7,465 nucleotides of DNA, taken from the NCBI GenBank assembly GCA_002317295.1, contig DCIY01000014.1:1-7465 (forward strand). Reading direction: 5' to 3'. This document shows positions 1 to 5,806 of this stretch, piece after piece (the first letter of the stretch is position 1; each line of letters starts with the position of its first letter). The stretch is from Bacteroidales bacterium UBA1714 (GTDB lineage: Bacteria; Bacteroidota; Bacteroidia; Bacteroidales; Paludibacteraceae). Position numbers and translations under genes: made by a program. A model generated the notes under the pieces. The model had not been told where the DNA came from and ran no database searches. It saw nothing but the letters and a program-made list of their open reading frames with translations.

Positions 1-21
1 CTGCAAAATGACCTATACGCC

Positions 22-73
22 CAAATTTTTTGACATAAAAATTGCAAGAAATGAATATTTTTTGTAATTTTGC
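22..73 (+). repeat. Duplicated promoter block, copy 1
   Basis: This 52-bp AT-rich block matches 1709-1760 at 51 of 52 positions; the only difference is T at 52 versus C at 1739. Each copy ends at the -7 element of a promoter and is followed within 9 nt by an ATG. The resemblance continues weakly into the first codons (ATGAAGAAAAAATGG here, ATGAACAAAAAATGG in copy 2). It contains a 7-bp inverted repeat, AATTTTT (24-30) and AAAAATT (37-43), separated by 6 nt. That the identity reflects duplication or gene conversion with preserved function is inference. Confidence 0.9.
41..72 (+). promoter_or_regulatory. Bacteroidota-type promoter of the secreted-protein gene
   Basis: The -33 element ATTG is at 41-44 and the -7 element TAATTTTG (consensus TAnnTTTG) at 65-72, separated by 20 nt as expected for the primary sigma factor of Bacteroidota. 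The start codon at 81 begins 8 nt after the -7 element, so the transcript should start at or within a few bases of the ATG. The -33 box overlaps the right arm of the inverted repeat at 24-43. Confidence 0.8.
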
Positions 74-80
74 GGCTGAT

Positions 81-1496
81 ATGAAGAAAAAATGGATATT
101 CCTATTATTAGTCAGTGCATCTGTGGGCTGTTTTGCTCATGTAAATTCTTCCGAATCAACTGCCACACCCTGTCCACCGATTATTCTGACTCAAACCATA
201 GTCTATGACTTTGCAGACTCTGAGGAGTATACCCTACCTCAGTGTTGGCACTATACAGGCAATGTCAATATCCCCAGTTACTACGACTTTTTGAGTATTC
301 CCAACAAAGCAACCGTCACCCTGCCGCAGATGCGTTTTCCGGAAGGAGTCGAATTGCAGTTCAATGCCGGTTCCTGGTATTATCAAGCAGACAGTTACAT
401 GGACGTCTATTTCAGTCGTCAGCAGGAGTTAGATGCCTCTGCTGAACTGATAGGTACAACGGGAACGATGGATCTTATTCCGACGTACTATTCCATGCCT
501 GTCAACCATCAGGGAGATGGATATATTATTTTATCCCCGCATGGTTCCAATCTATTTGAAGGGGCCCATATAACCGACATTACCATTTATATTGCGCCCT
601 TATGTATGGCACCTGCCAACCTGCGATTAGCGTCCACCACCTACCATTCAGCGACCTTTGCATGGTCCTCTTCTGCGCCATCGTTCCATGTGACAGGATG
701 CAGTTCAGACAGTATATTTGTCGTGGATACCATTGTGTCGGACACGACGCTGACCATTGGTGGACTGAATCATAGTATGGTATATGATTTTTCGCTTTCT
801 GTTACAGCACAATGTTCCGACAGTCTGGTATCAGAAGCCACCACAGCCAACAAGATCCAAGTCGCCACCCGATGCGTACCCATCCGTTCGCTGCCATGGG
901 TGGAGAACTTTGATGCCATGGACGATGGCACAGAGCCTACGTGTTGGACCCGGCATGTGTATGGGCATCGGTATTTCGGGTATATTGAGACAGAAAATTA
1001 TGCGTTAAGAATATGCTATGGAATGAACAATGGTGAGGTGGCCGTATTGCCTGAGTTTAGTGACAGTGTCCGTTTACAGCGGGCGCATTGGTATATGGAG
1101 TACGCGTGCGACGAGAGTTATGATTCGCAAGATTTTTATCAGTTAAAACAAAGTTACGGCAAATTGGAGATTGGCGCAATGTCCGATCCTGAAGATTTGA
1201 CTACATTTGTTTCATTGTGTATCGCCCCACAGTATGACCGATACCGTGGTTATTGCACATTTGACCAAGACTTGACCCAAGTTCCCAACAACTGCCATTA
1301 TTTGGCGATTCGATATTCAGGAGGTGATAATAATGGCATCGCGCTCATCGACCAAATCCGCATCACTCCTCTCTCGCCTGTTCACACGAATACCACCCAG
1401 CCCACCTGTCCGAGCATTGCTACCAAGGTAGTGATAGACGGGCATCTGTATATCCTGGTTAACGGCAAACGCTATCACGCCACAGGAAGTAAATAG
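81..1496 (+). CDS. Secreted multidomain beta-sandwich protein (MAM-like / FN3 / MAM-like) with a T9SS-like tail
   Basis: The product is 471 aa. Residues 1-19 form a signal peptide (KKK, then a hydrophobic core, likely cleavage after CFA). I see two similar blocks. Residues about 33-173 and 267-430 each open with a Pro-rich strand, then an acidic DF/NFD turn, then a CW motif (QCWHY at 54-58, TCWTR at 287-291), as in MAM-like or 'choice-of-anchor J' domains. Between them, about 176-264, is a degenerate fibronectin type III domain. Residues 446-471 (ATKVVIDGHLYILVNGKRYH, then ATGSK) resemble the 'K..iDGqlyIlrdGk.Yn..G' tail seen on many Bacteroidales secreted proteins, but end early. No catalytic residues are evident; a surface or adhesin-like role is inferred. 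Upstream in-frame TTG starts at 42 were rejected because they lie inside the promoter. The lipobox match at SVGC (14-17) is poor. A strong terminator follows, so it is probably monocistronic. Confidence 0.8.
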   Translation: MKKKWIFLLLVSASVGCFAHVNSSESTATPCPPIILTQTIVYDFADSEEYTLPQCWHYTGNVNIPSYYDFLSIPNKATVTLPQMRFPEGVELQFNAGSWYYQADSYMDVYFSRQQELDASAELIGTTGTMDLIPTYYSMPVNHQGDGYIILSPHGSNLFEGAHITDITIYIAPLCMAPANLRLASTTYHSATFAWSSSAPSFHVTGCSSDSIFVVDTIVSDTTLTIGGLNHSMVYDFSLSVTAQCSDSLVSEATTANKIQVATRCVPIRSLPWVENFDAMDDGTEPTCWTRHVYGHRYFGYIETENYALRICYGMNNGEVAVLPEFSDSVRLQRAHWYMEYACDESYDSQDFYQLKQSYGKLEIGAMSDPEDLTTFVSLCIAPQYDRYRGYCTFDQDLTQVPNNCHYLAIRYSGGDNNGIALIDQIRITPLSPVHTNTTQPTCPSIATKVVIDGHLYILVNGKRYHATGSK

Positions 1497-1532
1497 AACT
1501 AGTGTTGGGGGTTTTCTCGTCCAACAGTCCGG

Positions 1533-1576
1533 ACAAAACAAAAGAGAGAACCGAAAGGCTCTCTCTATTTGTTTTT
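1533..1576. terminator. Bidirectional intrinsic terminator
   Basis: The hairpin arms are 1543-1552 and 1557-1566 with a GAAA tetraloop at 1553-1556. Nine of ten positions pair on the + strand (one A-C mismatch); on the - strand all ten can pair, with one G-U. On the + strand it is followed by ATTTGTTTTT (1567-1576), and on the - strand by TTTGTTTTG (1542-1534). It can therefore end both the secreted-protein gene (stop at 1494-1496) and the converging tRNA-His gene. Confidence 0.85.
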
Positions 1577-1577
1577 G

Positions 1578-1651
1578 GGTGGAGTGTGGGGCTCGAACCC
1601 ACGACACTCGGAACCACAATCCGATGCTCTGCCAACTGAGCTAAGACCACC
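1578..1651 (-). tRNA. tRNA-His (anticodon GTG), with a mismatched acceptor stem
   Basis: On the - strand the cloverleaf is clear. The D-stem is GCTC/GAGC. The anticodon arm TCGGA-TTGTGGT-TCCGA gives anticodon GTG. The T-arm is GTGGG-TTCGAGC-CCCAC. The extra G at -1 (base 1651) faces C73 (base 1578), the histidine identity pair. The acceptor strands are GTGGTCT and ACTCCAC: positions 1-4 and 7 pair, but 5:68 is U-U and 6:67 is C-C. The 3' CCA is not encoded in full. It has its own upstream promoter and downstream terminator. The identity is secure; whether the acceptor stem is fully functional is open. Confidence 0.92.
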
Positions 1652-1660
1652 ATATACACA

Positions 1661-1674
1661 CTTTCTCTCGAAAG
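1661..1674 (-). other. Small hairpin in the pre-tRNA-His leader region
   Basis: CTTTC (1661-1665) and GAAAG (1670-1674) form a 5-bp stem with a 4-nt loop between the tRNA promoter and the tRNA 5' end. It would lie at the very start of the precursor transcript. No function can be assigned; it may be chance. Confidence 0.3.
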
Positions 1675-1680
1675 CGGGTG

Positions 1681-1712
1681 CAAAAGTACAACATTTTTTT
1701 GGGATACGCAAA
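1681..1712 (-). promoter_or_regulatory. Promoter of tRNA-His, divergent from the plug-gene promoter
   Basis: On the - strand TTTG (1712-1709) is followed by a 20-nt spacer and TACTTTTG (1688-1681), a full match to the Bacteroidota TTTG-N20-TAnnTTTG consensus. It lies about 30 bp upstream of the tRNA 5' end. Its -33 box is the first four bases of the 52-bp repeat copy 2, so it stands back to back with the + strand promoter at 1728-1759. Confidence 0.75.
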
Positions 1713-1760
1713 TTTTTTGACATAAAAATTGCAAGAAACGAATATTTTTTGTAATTTTGC
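1709..1760 (+). repeat. Duplicated promoter block, copy 2
   Basis: This is the second copy of the 52-bp block at 22-73, differing at one position. Here the preceding bases make the inverted repeat longer: GCAAATTTTT (1708-1717) and AAAAATTGC (1724-1732) are reverse complements apart from one extra A. The near-palindrome spans the -33 boxes of both the rightward plug-gene promoter and the leftward tRNA-His promoter, so it is a plausible operator. Confidence 0.9.
1728..1759 (+). promoter_or_regulatory. Bacteroidota-type promoter of the T9SS plug gene
   Basis: The -33 element ATTG (1728-1731), 20-nt spacer and -7 element TAATTTTG (1752-1759) match the phylum consensus and are identical to the promoter at 41-72. 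The ATG at 1769 lies 9 nt after the -7 element, again implying a leaderless or nearly leaderless mRNA. Confidence 0.8.
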
Positions 1761-1768
1761 TGCCGAAT

Positions 1769-3070
1769 ATGAACAAAAAATGGTTTTTTCTTATCTTTTT
1801 AGGGGTTAGTTTGTGCTCATGGAGCCAAAATAATGCCACCCGAATACTCGATTCGTCGATTCGTTCTTTGCGCATGCAAATGGTGCATCACCCCACCCTA
1901 AGTCGTCCTTATCTGATACTGGAATCCGGTGGTGTGATTGATGGCAGTGACGAAGACAATAGTGTCGAAATATCGTTTGACCAGTTATCGCACGATGTGC
2001 ATCAGTATACGTATAGTATCAAACATTTGAATGCCGATTTGCGTCCCAGTGATTTGCAAAGTTTCGAATATGTGCGCGGATTTACGACGGCCGACATTAC
2101 GAACTACGAGCATTCGATTAACACCCAAGTTAATTATACCCACTATGCCTTTACGTTTCCCAATGAAGATATGCAATTGATTGCCTCCGGTTGGTATCTT
2201 ATCTACATATACGAGGATGGCAATCCGGAGCAGGTGGTGGCTCAACAACTGTTAGCGGTGGTTGAGCAACACACAGGCATTAAGATTGACGTAAGAGCCA
2301 ATACCACCATTGAGTTGTCCGGTCGCTATCAGCAGTTGGATATTGATGTGGATACCAAGGCGTTGGATCTGAAGAATCCGGAAGACCTTCGATTGCTGGT
2401 GATGCAAAACAGCCGTTGGGACAACTGCGTTTACATGCCCAAGCCTGACTATGTAGAGCCTAATCGGTTACGCTGGAAAGATAATAAGGATCTGATATTT
2501 GAAGGCGGACAGGAGTATCATCGTTTTGATGCCTATTCTGTCTATTTTGCCGGCACCAATATTGATCGAATAGTATACGAGTCAGGTGATTATCACGCCA
2601 TTTTGATGCCTGATCAGATGGCTGAGGGCGTGTATATCCATGACTATGATGCCGATGGTCAGTATGTGATTAATGCCGAGCGCACGCAGGATGCCGATGT
2701 GGAGGCAGAGTATATGTGGGTGCACTTCTTTTTGAAATCACGCGCAATGATGGACGGAGCGGTTTATGTGGGCGGAGACTTATTCTACAACTACATGTCG
2801 TCTGGCAACCGCATGCAATACGATGGTGATGCCGATGGTTATTATCTGATGGCATTGCTTAAGCAAGGAGGATATAATTATCAATATTGGTTTATGCCCA
2901 AATCCAGTTTGGCATCTCCGACCACGGGACAAGGGTTAAAAGGAGCGACCCTCCAGCGTACTGAAGGGTCGCATTGGGAGACTGGAAATACCTACACGGT
3001 ATATGTTTTCCATCGTCCTTTCGGCGCGAGAGCCGACCGGTTAGTCGGCTATTCGTCGTCGTCCATGTAG
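1769..3070 (+). CDS. Type IX secretion system plug protein (DUF5103 family)
   Basis: The product is 433 aa with a signal peptide (residues 1-19, cleavage likely after SWS, leaving Gln at +1). The body is a beta-rich periplasmic protein of the DUF5103 / 'T9SS plug' family. Recognisable signatures are SLRMQM-x-HPTLSRPYLIL near the mature N-terminus, the YTYSIKHLNADLRPSDL stretch, LLKQGGYNYQYWF about residues 367-380, and the near-terminal TEGSHWETGNTYTVYVFHRP with RPFGARADRLVGY (416-428). In characterised T9SS the plug binds the SprA (Sov) outer-membrane translocon and closes its periplasmic side when no cargo is engaged. The start at 1769 is preferred because the in-frame TTG at 1757 lies within the -7 element. 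The last residues (SSSSM) lie past the usual family end and are encoded in the 22-bp overlap with the convergent kinase gene. No other T9SS gene is visible here. Confidence 0.85.
   Translation: MNKKWFFLIFLGVSLCSWSQNNATRILDSSIRSLRMQMVHHPTLSRPYLILESGGVIDGSDEDNSVEISFDQLSHDVHQYTYSIKHLNADLRPSDLQSFEYVRGFTTADITNYEHSINTQVNYTHYAFTFPNEDMQLIASGWYLIYIYEDGNPEQVVAQQLLAVVEQHTGIKIDVRANTTIELSGRYQQLDIDVDTKALDLKNPEDLRLLVMQNSRWDNCVYMPKPDYVEPNRLRWKDNKDLIFEGGQEYHRFDAYSVYFAGTNIDRIVYESGDYHAILMPDQMAEGVYIHDYDADGQYVINAERTQDADVEAEYMWVHFFLKSRAMMDGAVYVGGDLFYNYMSSGNRMQYDGDADGYYLMALLKQGGYNYQYWFMPKSSLASPTTGQGLKGATLQRTEGSHWETGNTYTVYVFHRPFGARADRLVGYSSSSM
2935..2972 (-). terminator. Candidate terminator of the polysaccharide operon, inside the plug gene
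   Basis: GCGACCCT (2945-2952) and AGGGTCGC (2965-2972) are perfect 8-bp complements. CAG/CTG extend the stem after one mismatch and close on a 4-nt loop. On the - strand the stem is followed after TCC by TTTT (2941-2938) and then AACCC. It lies about 76 bp past the kinase stop codon, so it can end the - strand operon. On the + strand no T-run follows and the region is plug coding sequence (residues about 393-402). The short U-tract makes efficiency uncertain. Confidence 0.6.
3031..3050. repeat. Hairpin overlapping the kinase stop codon
   Basis: AGCCGAC (3031-3037) and GTCGGCT (3044-3050) form a perfect 7-bp stem with a 6-nt loop. An alternative pairing, TCGGC (3021-3025) with GCCGA (3032-3036), would compete with it. 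Neither has a T-tract on either strand, so it is unlikely to be a terminator by itself. It could stabilise 3' ends in the convergent overlap. Part of the kinase stop codon (3049-3051) lies in the right arm. Confidence 0.5.
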
Positions 3071-5799
3071 TAATCGTAGTGACGCGAAGCGTCCTCTTTC
3101 TTTCTAAAGATCTTACCGTAGTAATATCCGTACTTGTAGCGCCAGTTATCTTTCTTGCTGGCGCGATGGTTGGCATAACCGTAACGGCCATAACCGTAAC
3201 CATATTGGCCATAACTGCCTGCAGCCTTGCCGCCGTAACCATAACCATAGCGGGCACCATAGTGGTATGCATAGCCGTAGTTGTAACCACGTGCATAACC
3301 TTCGGTAGGCATACCGGACAATACGAGGTGAATCTTGTCACCATGATCCACAGCCAGTTGTTCCAAAGTTTGCTTACAGAAACTCTTACTGGTTTGCAGA
3401 CAACGAACCACATACAGCGTGGTATCGGTTTGCTCTATCAACGAATAAGCATCCGGCACCTGTCCGATAGGAGAAGAGTCGACGATGATGTAGTCATATT
3501 CTTCGCGCAAGATTTTCAGCATTTCGCTCATCTTATCCGAGTGAATCAACTCACCGGGGTTCGGAGGTACCGTTCCGGCACGTACGAAATCGAAATCAAA
3601 GGGCGTATTCTTATCGATAATATCCTCCAAGGTGCAGTCATCAATGAGGTAGTTGGTGACACCCAAACCGGATTTCAAACCTAATTTGGTGTGAATGTTC
3701 GGCTTACGTATATCCATATCAATCAGAATGGTCTTCTTTCCCGTCATGGCATACAAGGCGGCCAGGTTGGTTGCCAGGAAGGTCTTACCATCACCTGACT
3801 CGGTGGAGGTAATACAGATGGCAAACTTCTCCTTACGCTGAACGATAAATTCCACACGGGTACGAATGGAACGAAGCATTTCCGCATAACGGGAACGTGG
3901 ATTGGTCTTCACCAGCATCGGATTTTGGTTCTTGGCATGACGAATGGTGCCTATGAGGTGGAAGTCTTTGACCAGTTTTTCCGCTTCACCCGGCGTACGA
4001 ACCTTATCATTGAGTATCTCAGAGAGGATAATGAGCAGGAACGGAATCAGGAATCCGATAATCAGATACGTAGACATCGTTTTGGACTTTTGCTTGGCAT
4101 TGGTCACGATACTCGTGCGCGCGCGGTCCATAATATCGTTATCGGGCGTATTGCTGGCCTTCTGAATTTCCGATTCAGCACGTTTTTGCAAGAAGAACGT
4201 ATAGTAGTTATCGTCGATACGATAGTTACGCTCGATGGCCACCATTTGCAGTTCCTTCTCGGGCAGTTTTTGAATTTCCTGCTCCACATCGGCATAACGC
4301 TTGTGCAAATCTTTCTTTTCAATTTCCAACGAAGCACGCATTTGGCGAACCACTTCGGAGATAGCGGCTTTGACGTTCTCTATATCGTTGGTATACTTGG
4401 CATAGTAAACGTTCTTGGTAGACAGTTCGCTGCGTTGCAGCATCAGGTCATTGAGTTGTTGTACCTGAGACATCAACATGGGTTCATTGAGACCCAGAGA
4501 GGCAGGAGCCACTACTGTTCCATCTTCAATTTGCTCCTTGAGGTAATTGGCCAGATAGTCCAAATAGGTTTCCTTCAGACGCAAAGCCATACGTTCCTGA
4601 TCATAGGCCGATACGCGTGACATCAGCTGACCGGCATACGAATTCACATCCACGAACTTATTCTCCTGACGGAAGTCGGTCATGGCGCCCTCACTCAAAC
4701 TCAGGCTGCTTTGGAGAACATCCAATTGGGAATTGATGAAGTTAATGGAGTTTTCAGCCACCGCATTTTTGCGTTCCAGGTTTTGAAGCAGATAGATATC
4801 TTGCAGTTTATCCAGGAACTCACAGTCACGTTCCGGTGTTTCGCCAATCAACGAGATACGCAGTACGGTACTACCTTCGGTGACAAAGTTCAGGGTCAAA
4901 CGACTCAAGAACTCATCAATCAAAGCGCTACGGTGGCGGAAACGGAAGAAGATATGGCCAGTACGCACCATATTCTCGGTGGGCCATATCGTCGCCGTAA
5001 AGTACGGACTCTCAATACGTTCTCCATAGTGCGCTGTGGTCGTAAACTTAACATCTTCATCTTCGGAAGAGATAATCAGCGTACCATCATCCTTAAATGT
5101 ACAACGGAAAAGCATATCGTAGAACGAATTGTTGACAGACTCATATTCCACGACAATAGGAGTCATACGATACAGGTTGCGCGTCTTAAATCGTCCCTGG
5201 GTAATATACTCCACATTGAGGAACGGAATGGAGTCTACCACTCGACCCACCAGGTCATAGGAACCCAGCATAATCATCTGGTTATTCACATTGGTGTAAC
5301 CTGCGCCAACCGCAAATCCCTGGAGCAGCGCCTGTTGGGTACCGGTCTGATTGGACTCCTTGATAACAATCGTACACGAAGATAAACGCTGAGGAATCCA
5401 TTTGCGGTTCTTCAAATAAGCCAATGAGAAGGCAATTACCGCGGCTATCAGGAACAGATACCAGTAGTGCAGAAAACGAATCAACCATTCCAACACATTG
5501 ATGTTCATGCCACCCTCATCATCCTGTGGAGGCAGATTGTTGCCGTAAGGATTATACGGGTTATACGGGTTATACGGGTTTTTGGCATTCGCATACGGAT
5601 TGTTGGGATTCGCATACGGACTCGTTGGATTGTAATACGGACTCGTTGGATAATAATACGGAGTCGTCGGATTGTAATACGGATTCGACGCATTCTCGTA
5701 CGGATTGCCATACGGGTTGTACGGGTTTTCAAACGGACTTTCGAATTGTCCTTTTGATTCGTTCACGGTCGAATCATCACCTGTTTGTTTTTTTGCCAT
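3049..5799 (-). CDS. Polysaccharide chain-length regulator fused to a BY-family tyrosine kinase (Wzc-like)
   Basis: The product is a 916-aa inner-membrane polysaccharide co-polymerase. In order: a cytoplasmic Pro/Tyr/Asn repeat (22-86); a first membrane segment (about 112-129) opening a Wzz domain; a long periplasmic region with coiled-coil-like helices (about 325-515); a GNVR-type segment (about 505-560); a second membrane segment (about 577-593); and a cytoplasmic BY-kinase domain. The kinase motifs are intact: Walker A STESGDGKT (665-673), Walker A' ILIDMDIRKP (691-700), the conserved AGTVPPNPGELIHSDKM (741-757), and Walker B IIVDSSPIGQVPDA (771-784). Residues 834-916 hold 23 tyrosines and resemble the autophosphorylation tail of the family, ending YMDDDE. 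In this family, cycles of phosphorylation and oligomerisation control polymer length and export. The start lies 7 bp after the stop of the upstream exporter, with no Shine-Dalgarno sequence. The 3' end overlaps the convergent plug gene by 22 bp. Its cognate phosphatase is not in the window. Confidence 0.93.
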   Translation of the reverse strand: MAKKQTGDDSTVNESKGQFESPFENPYNPYGNPYENASNPYYNPTTPYYYPTSPYYNPTSPYANPNNPYANAKNPYNPYNPYNPYGNNLPPQDDEGGMNINVLEWLIRFLHYWYLFLIAAVIAFSLAYLKNRKWIPQRLSSCTIVIKESNQTGTQQALLQGFAVGAGYTNVNNQMIMLGSYDLVGRVVDSIPFLNVEYITQGRFKTRNLYRMTPIVVEYESVNNSFYDMLFRCTFKDDGTLIISSEDEDVKFTTTAHYGERIESPYFTATIWPTENMVRTGHIFFRFRHRSALIDEFLSRLTLNFVTEGSTVLRISLIGETPERDCEFLDKLQDIYLLQNLERKNAVAENSINFINSQLDVLQSSLSLSEGAMTDFRQENKFVDVNSYAGQLMSRVSAYDQERMALRLKETYLDYLANYLKEQIEDGTVVAPASLGLNEPMLMSQVQQLNDLMLQRSELSTKNVYYAKYTNDIENVKAAISEVVRQMRASLEIEKKDLHKRYADVEQEIQKLPEKELQMVAIERNYRIDDNYYTFFLQKRAESEIQKASNTPDNDIMDRARTSIVTNAKQKSKTMSTYLIIGFLIPFLLIILSEILNDKVRTPGEAEKLVKDFHLIGTIRHAKNQNPMLVKTNPRSRYAEMLRSIRTRVEFIVQRKEKFAICITSTESGDGKTFLATNLAALYAMTGKKTILIDMDIRKPNIHTKLGLKSGLGVTNYLIDDCTLEDIIDKNTPFDFDFVRAGTVPPNPGELIHSDKMSEMLKILREEYDYIIVDSSPIGQVPDAYSLIEQTDTTLYVVRCLQTSKSFCKQTLEQLAVDHGDKIHLVLSGMPTEGYARGYNYGYAYHYGARYGYGYGGKAAGSYGQYGYGYGRYGYANHRASKKDNWRYKYGYYYGKIFRKKEDASRHYDYYMDDDE
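3052..3300 (-). other. Tyr/Gly-rich C-terminal tail coding segment
   Basis: This encodes residues 834-916 of the kinase. Tyrosine makes up 23 of 83 residues, mostly as alternating GY/RY/YGY dipeptides, followed by a basic patch (KIFRKKED) and an acidic end (MDDDE). On the DNA, CCATAACC- and CCGTAACC-like units recur at 3176-3256, giving imperfect short repeats. BY kinases normally carry a C-terminal tyrosine cluster as autophosphorylation sites; this one looks unusually long and dense. Confidence 0.8.
3081..3105 (+). terminator. Weak candidate terminator of the plug gene, inside the kinase gene
   Basis: GACGC (3081-3085) and GCGTC (3089-3093) form a short stem with a GAA loop, followed by the pyrimidine run CTCTTTCTTTCT (3094-3105). 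It begins 11 bp after the plug stop codon, in DNA that codes for the kinase C-terminus (DASRH) on the other strand. The stem is only 5 bp and the T-tract is interrupted, so this is tentative. Confidence 0.35.
5545..5706 (-). repeat. In-frame 21-bp and 9-bp tandem repeats (Pro-Tyr repeats of the kinase N-terminus)
   Basis: Bases 5706-5581 encode six heptads (NPYENAS, NPYYNPT, TPYYYPT, SPYYNPT, SPYANPN, NPYANAK), each with Pro-Tyr at the same place, so the DNA period is 21 bp. Bases 5580-5545 encode NPY four times; on the + strand the 9-mer TTATACGGG is perfect three times in a row (5552-5578). Both units keep the reading frame, so slippage would change length without breaking the protein. Confidence 0.9.
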
Positions 5800-5806
5800 A
5801 TTGTTG

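Noticed and set aside
1..21. Possible divergent promoter left of repeat copy 1, mirroring the tRNA-His promoter
   Set aside because: CAAAATGA (4-11) would give TCATTTTG on the - strand, lacking the TA, and lies only 10 nt from the CAAA at 22-25. The correct spacing would fall outside the window.
30..35. TTGACA resembling an E. coli sigma-70 -35 box (also at 1717-1722)
   Set aside because: No TATAAT-like -10 element follows at 16-18 bp, and the Bacteroidota -33/-7 pair fits the start codons better. The hexamer lies in the inverted-repeat centre.
81..140. Lipoprotein signal on the secreted protein (SVGC, residues 14-17)
   Set aside because: The -3 position is Ser rather than Leu/Val/Ile, and a standard signal-peptidase site after CFA is at least as good.
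1317..1875. Minus-strand open frames between the secreted-protein gene and the plug gene
   Set aside because: They run through the tRNA-His gene, the terminator and both promoters, and have no family resemblance.
2892..3684. Long open frames (+ 2974-3684 and - 2892-3413) across the kinase 3' end
   Set aside because: They are shadows of the repetitive Tyr/Gly-coding region and of the kinase domain; the Val/Thr/Met-rich composition shows no domain.
3925..5385. Plus-strand open frames antisense to the kinase gene (3925-4620 and 4711-5385)
   Set aside because: The opposite frame encodes an intact Wzz/BY-kinase protein with all motifs; these readings have no recognisable features and no promoter.
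5545..5706. Possible CRISPR-like direct repeats
   Set aside because: The repeats have no unique spacers, have a 21-bp or 9-bp period and are in frame within a clear coding sequence.
5505..5757. Open frames on both strands with Arg- or Thr-rich repetitive products
   Set aside because: They are other-frame readings of the Pro-Tyr repeat of the kinase gene; there is no start context and the composition is explained by the 21-bp and 9-bp repeats.
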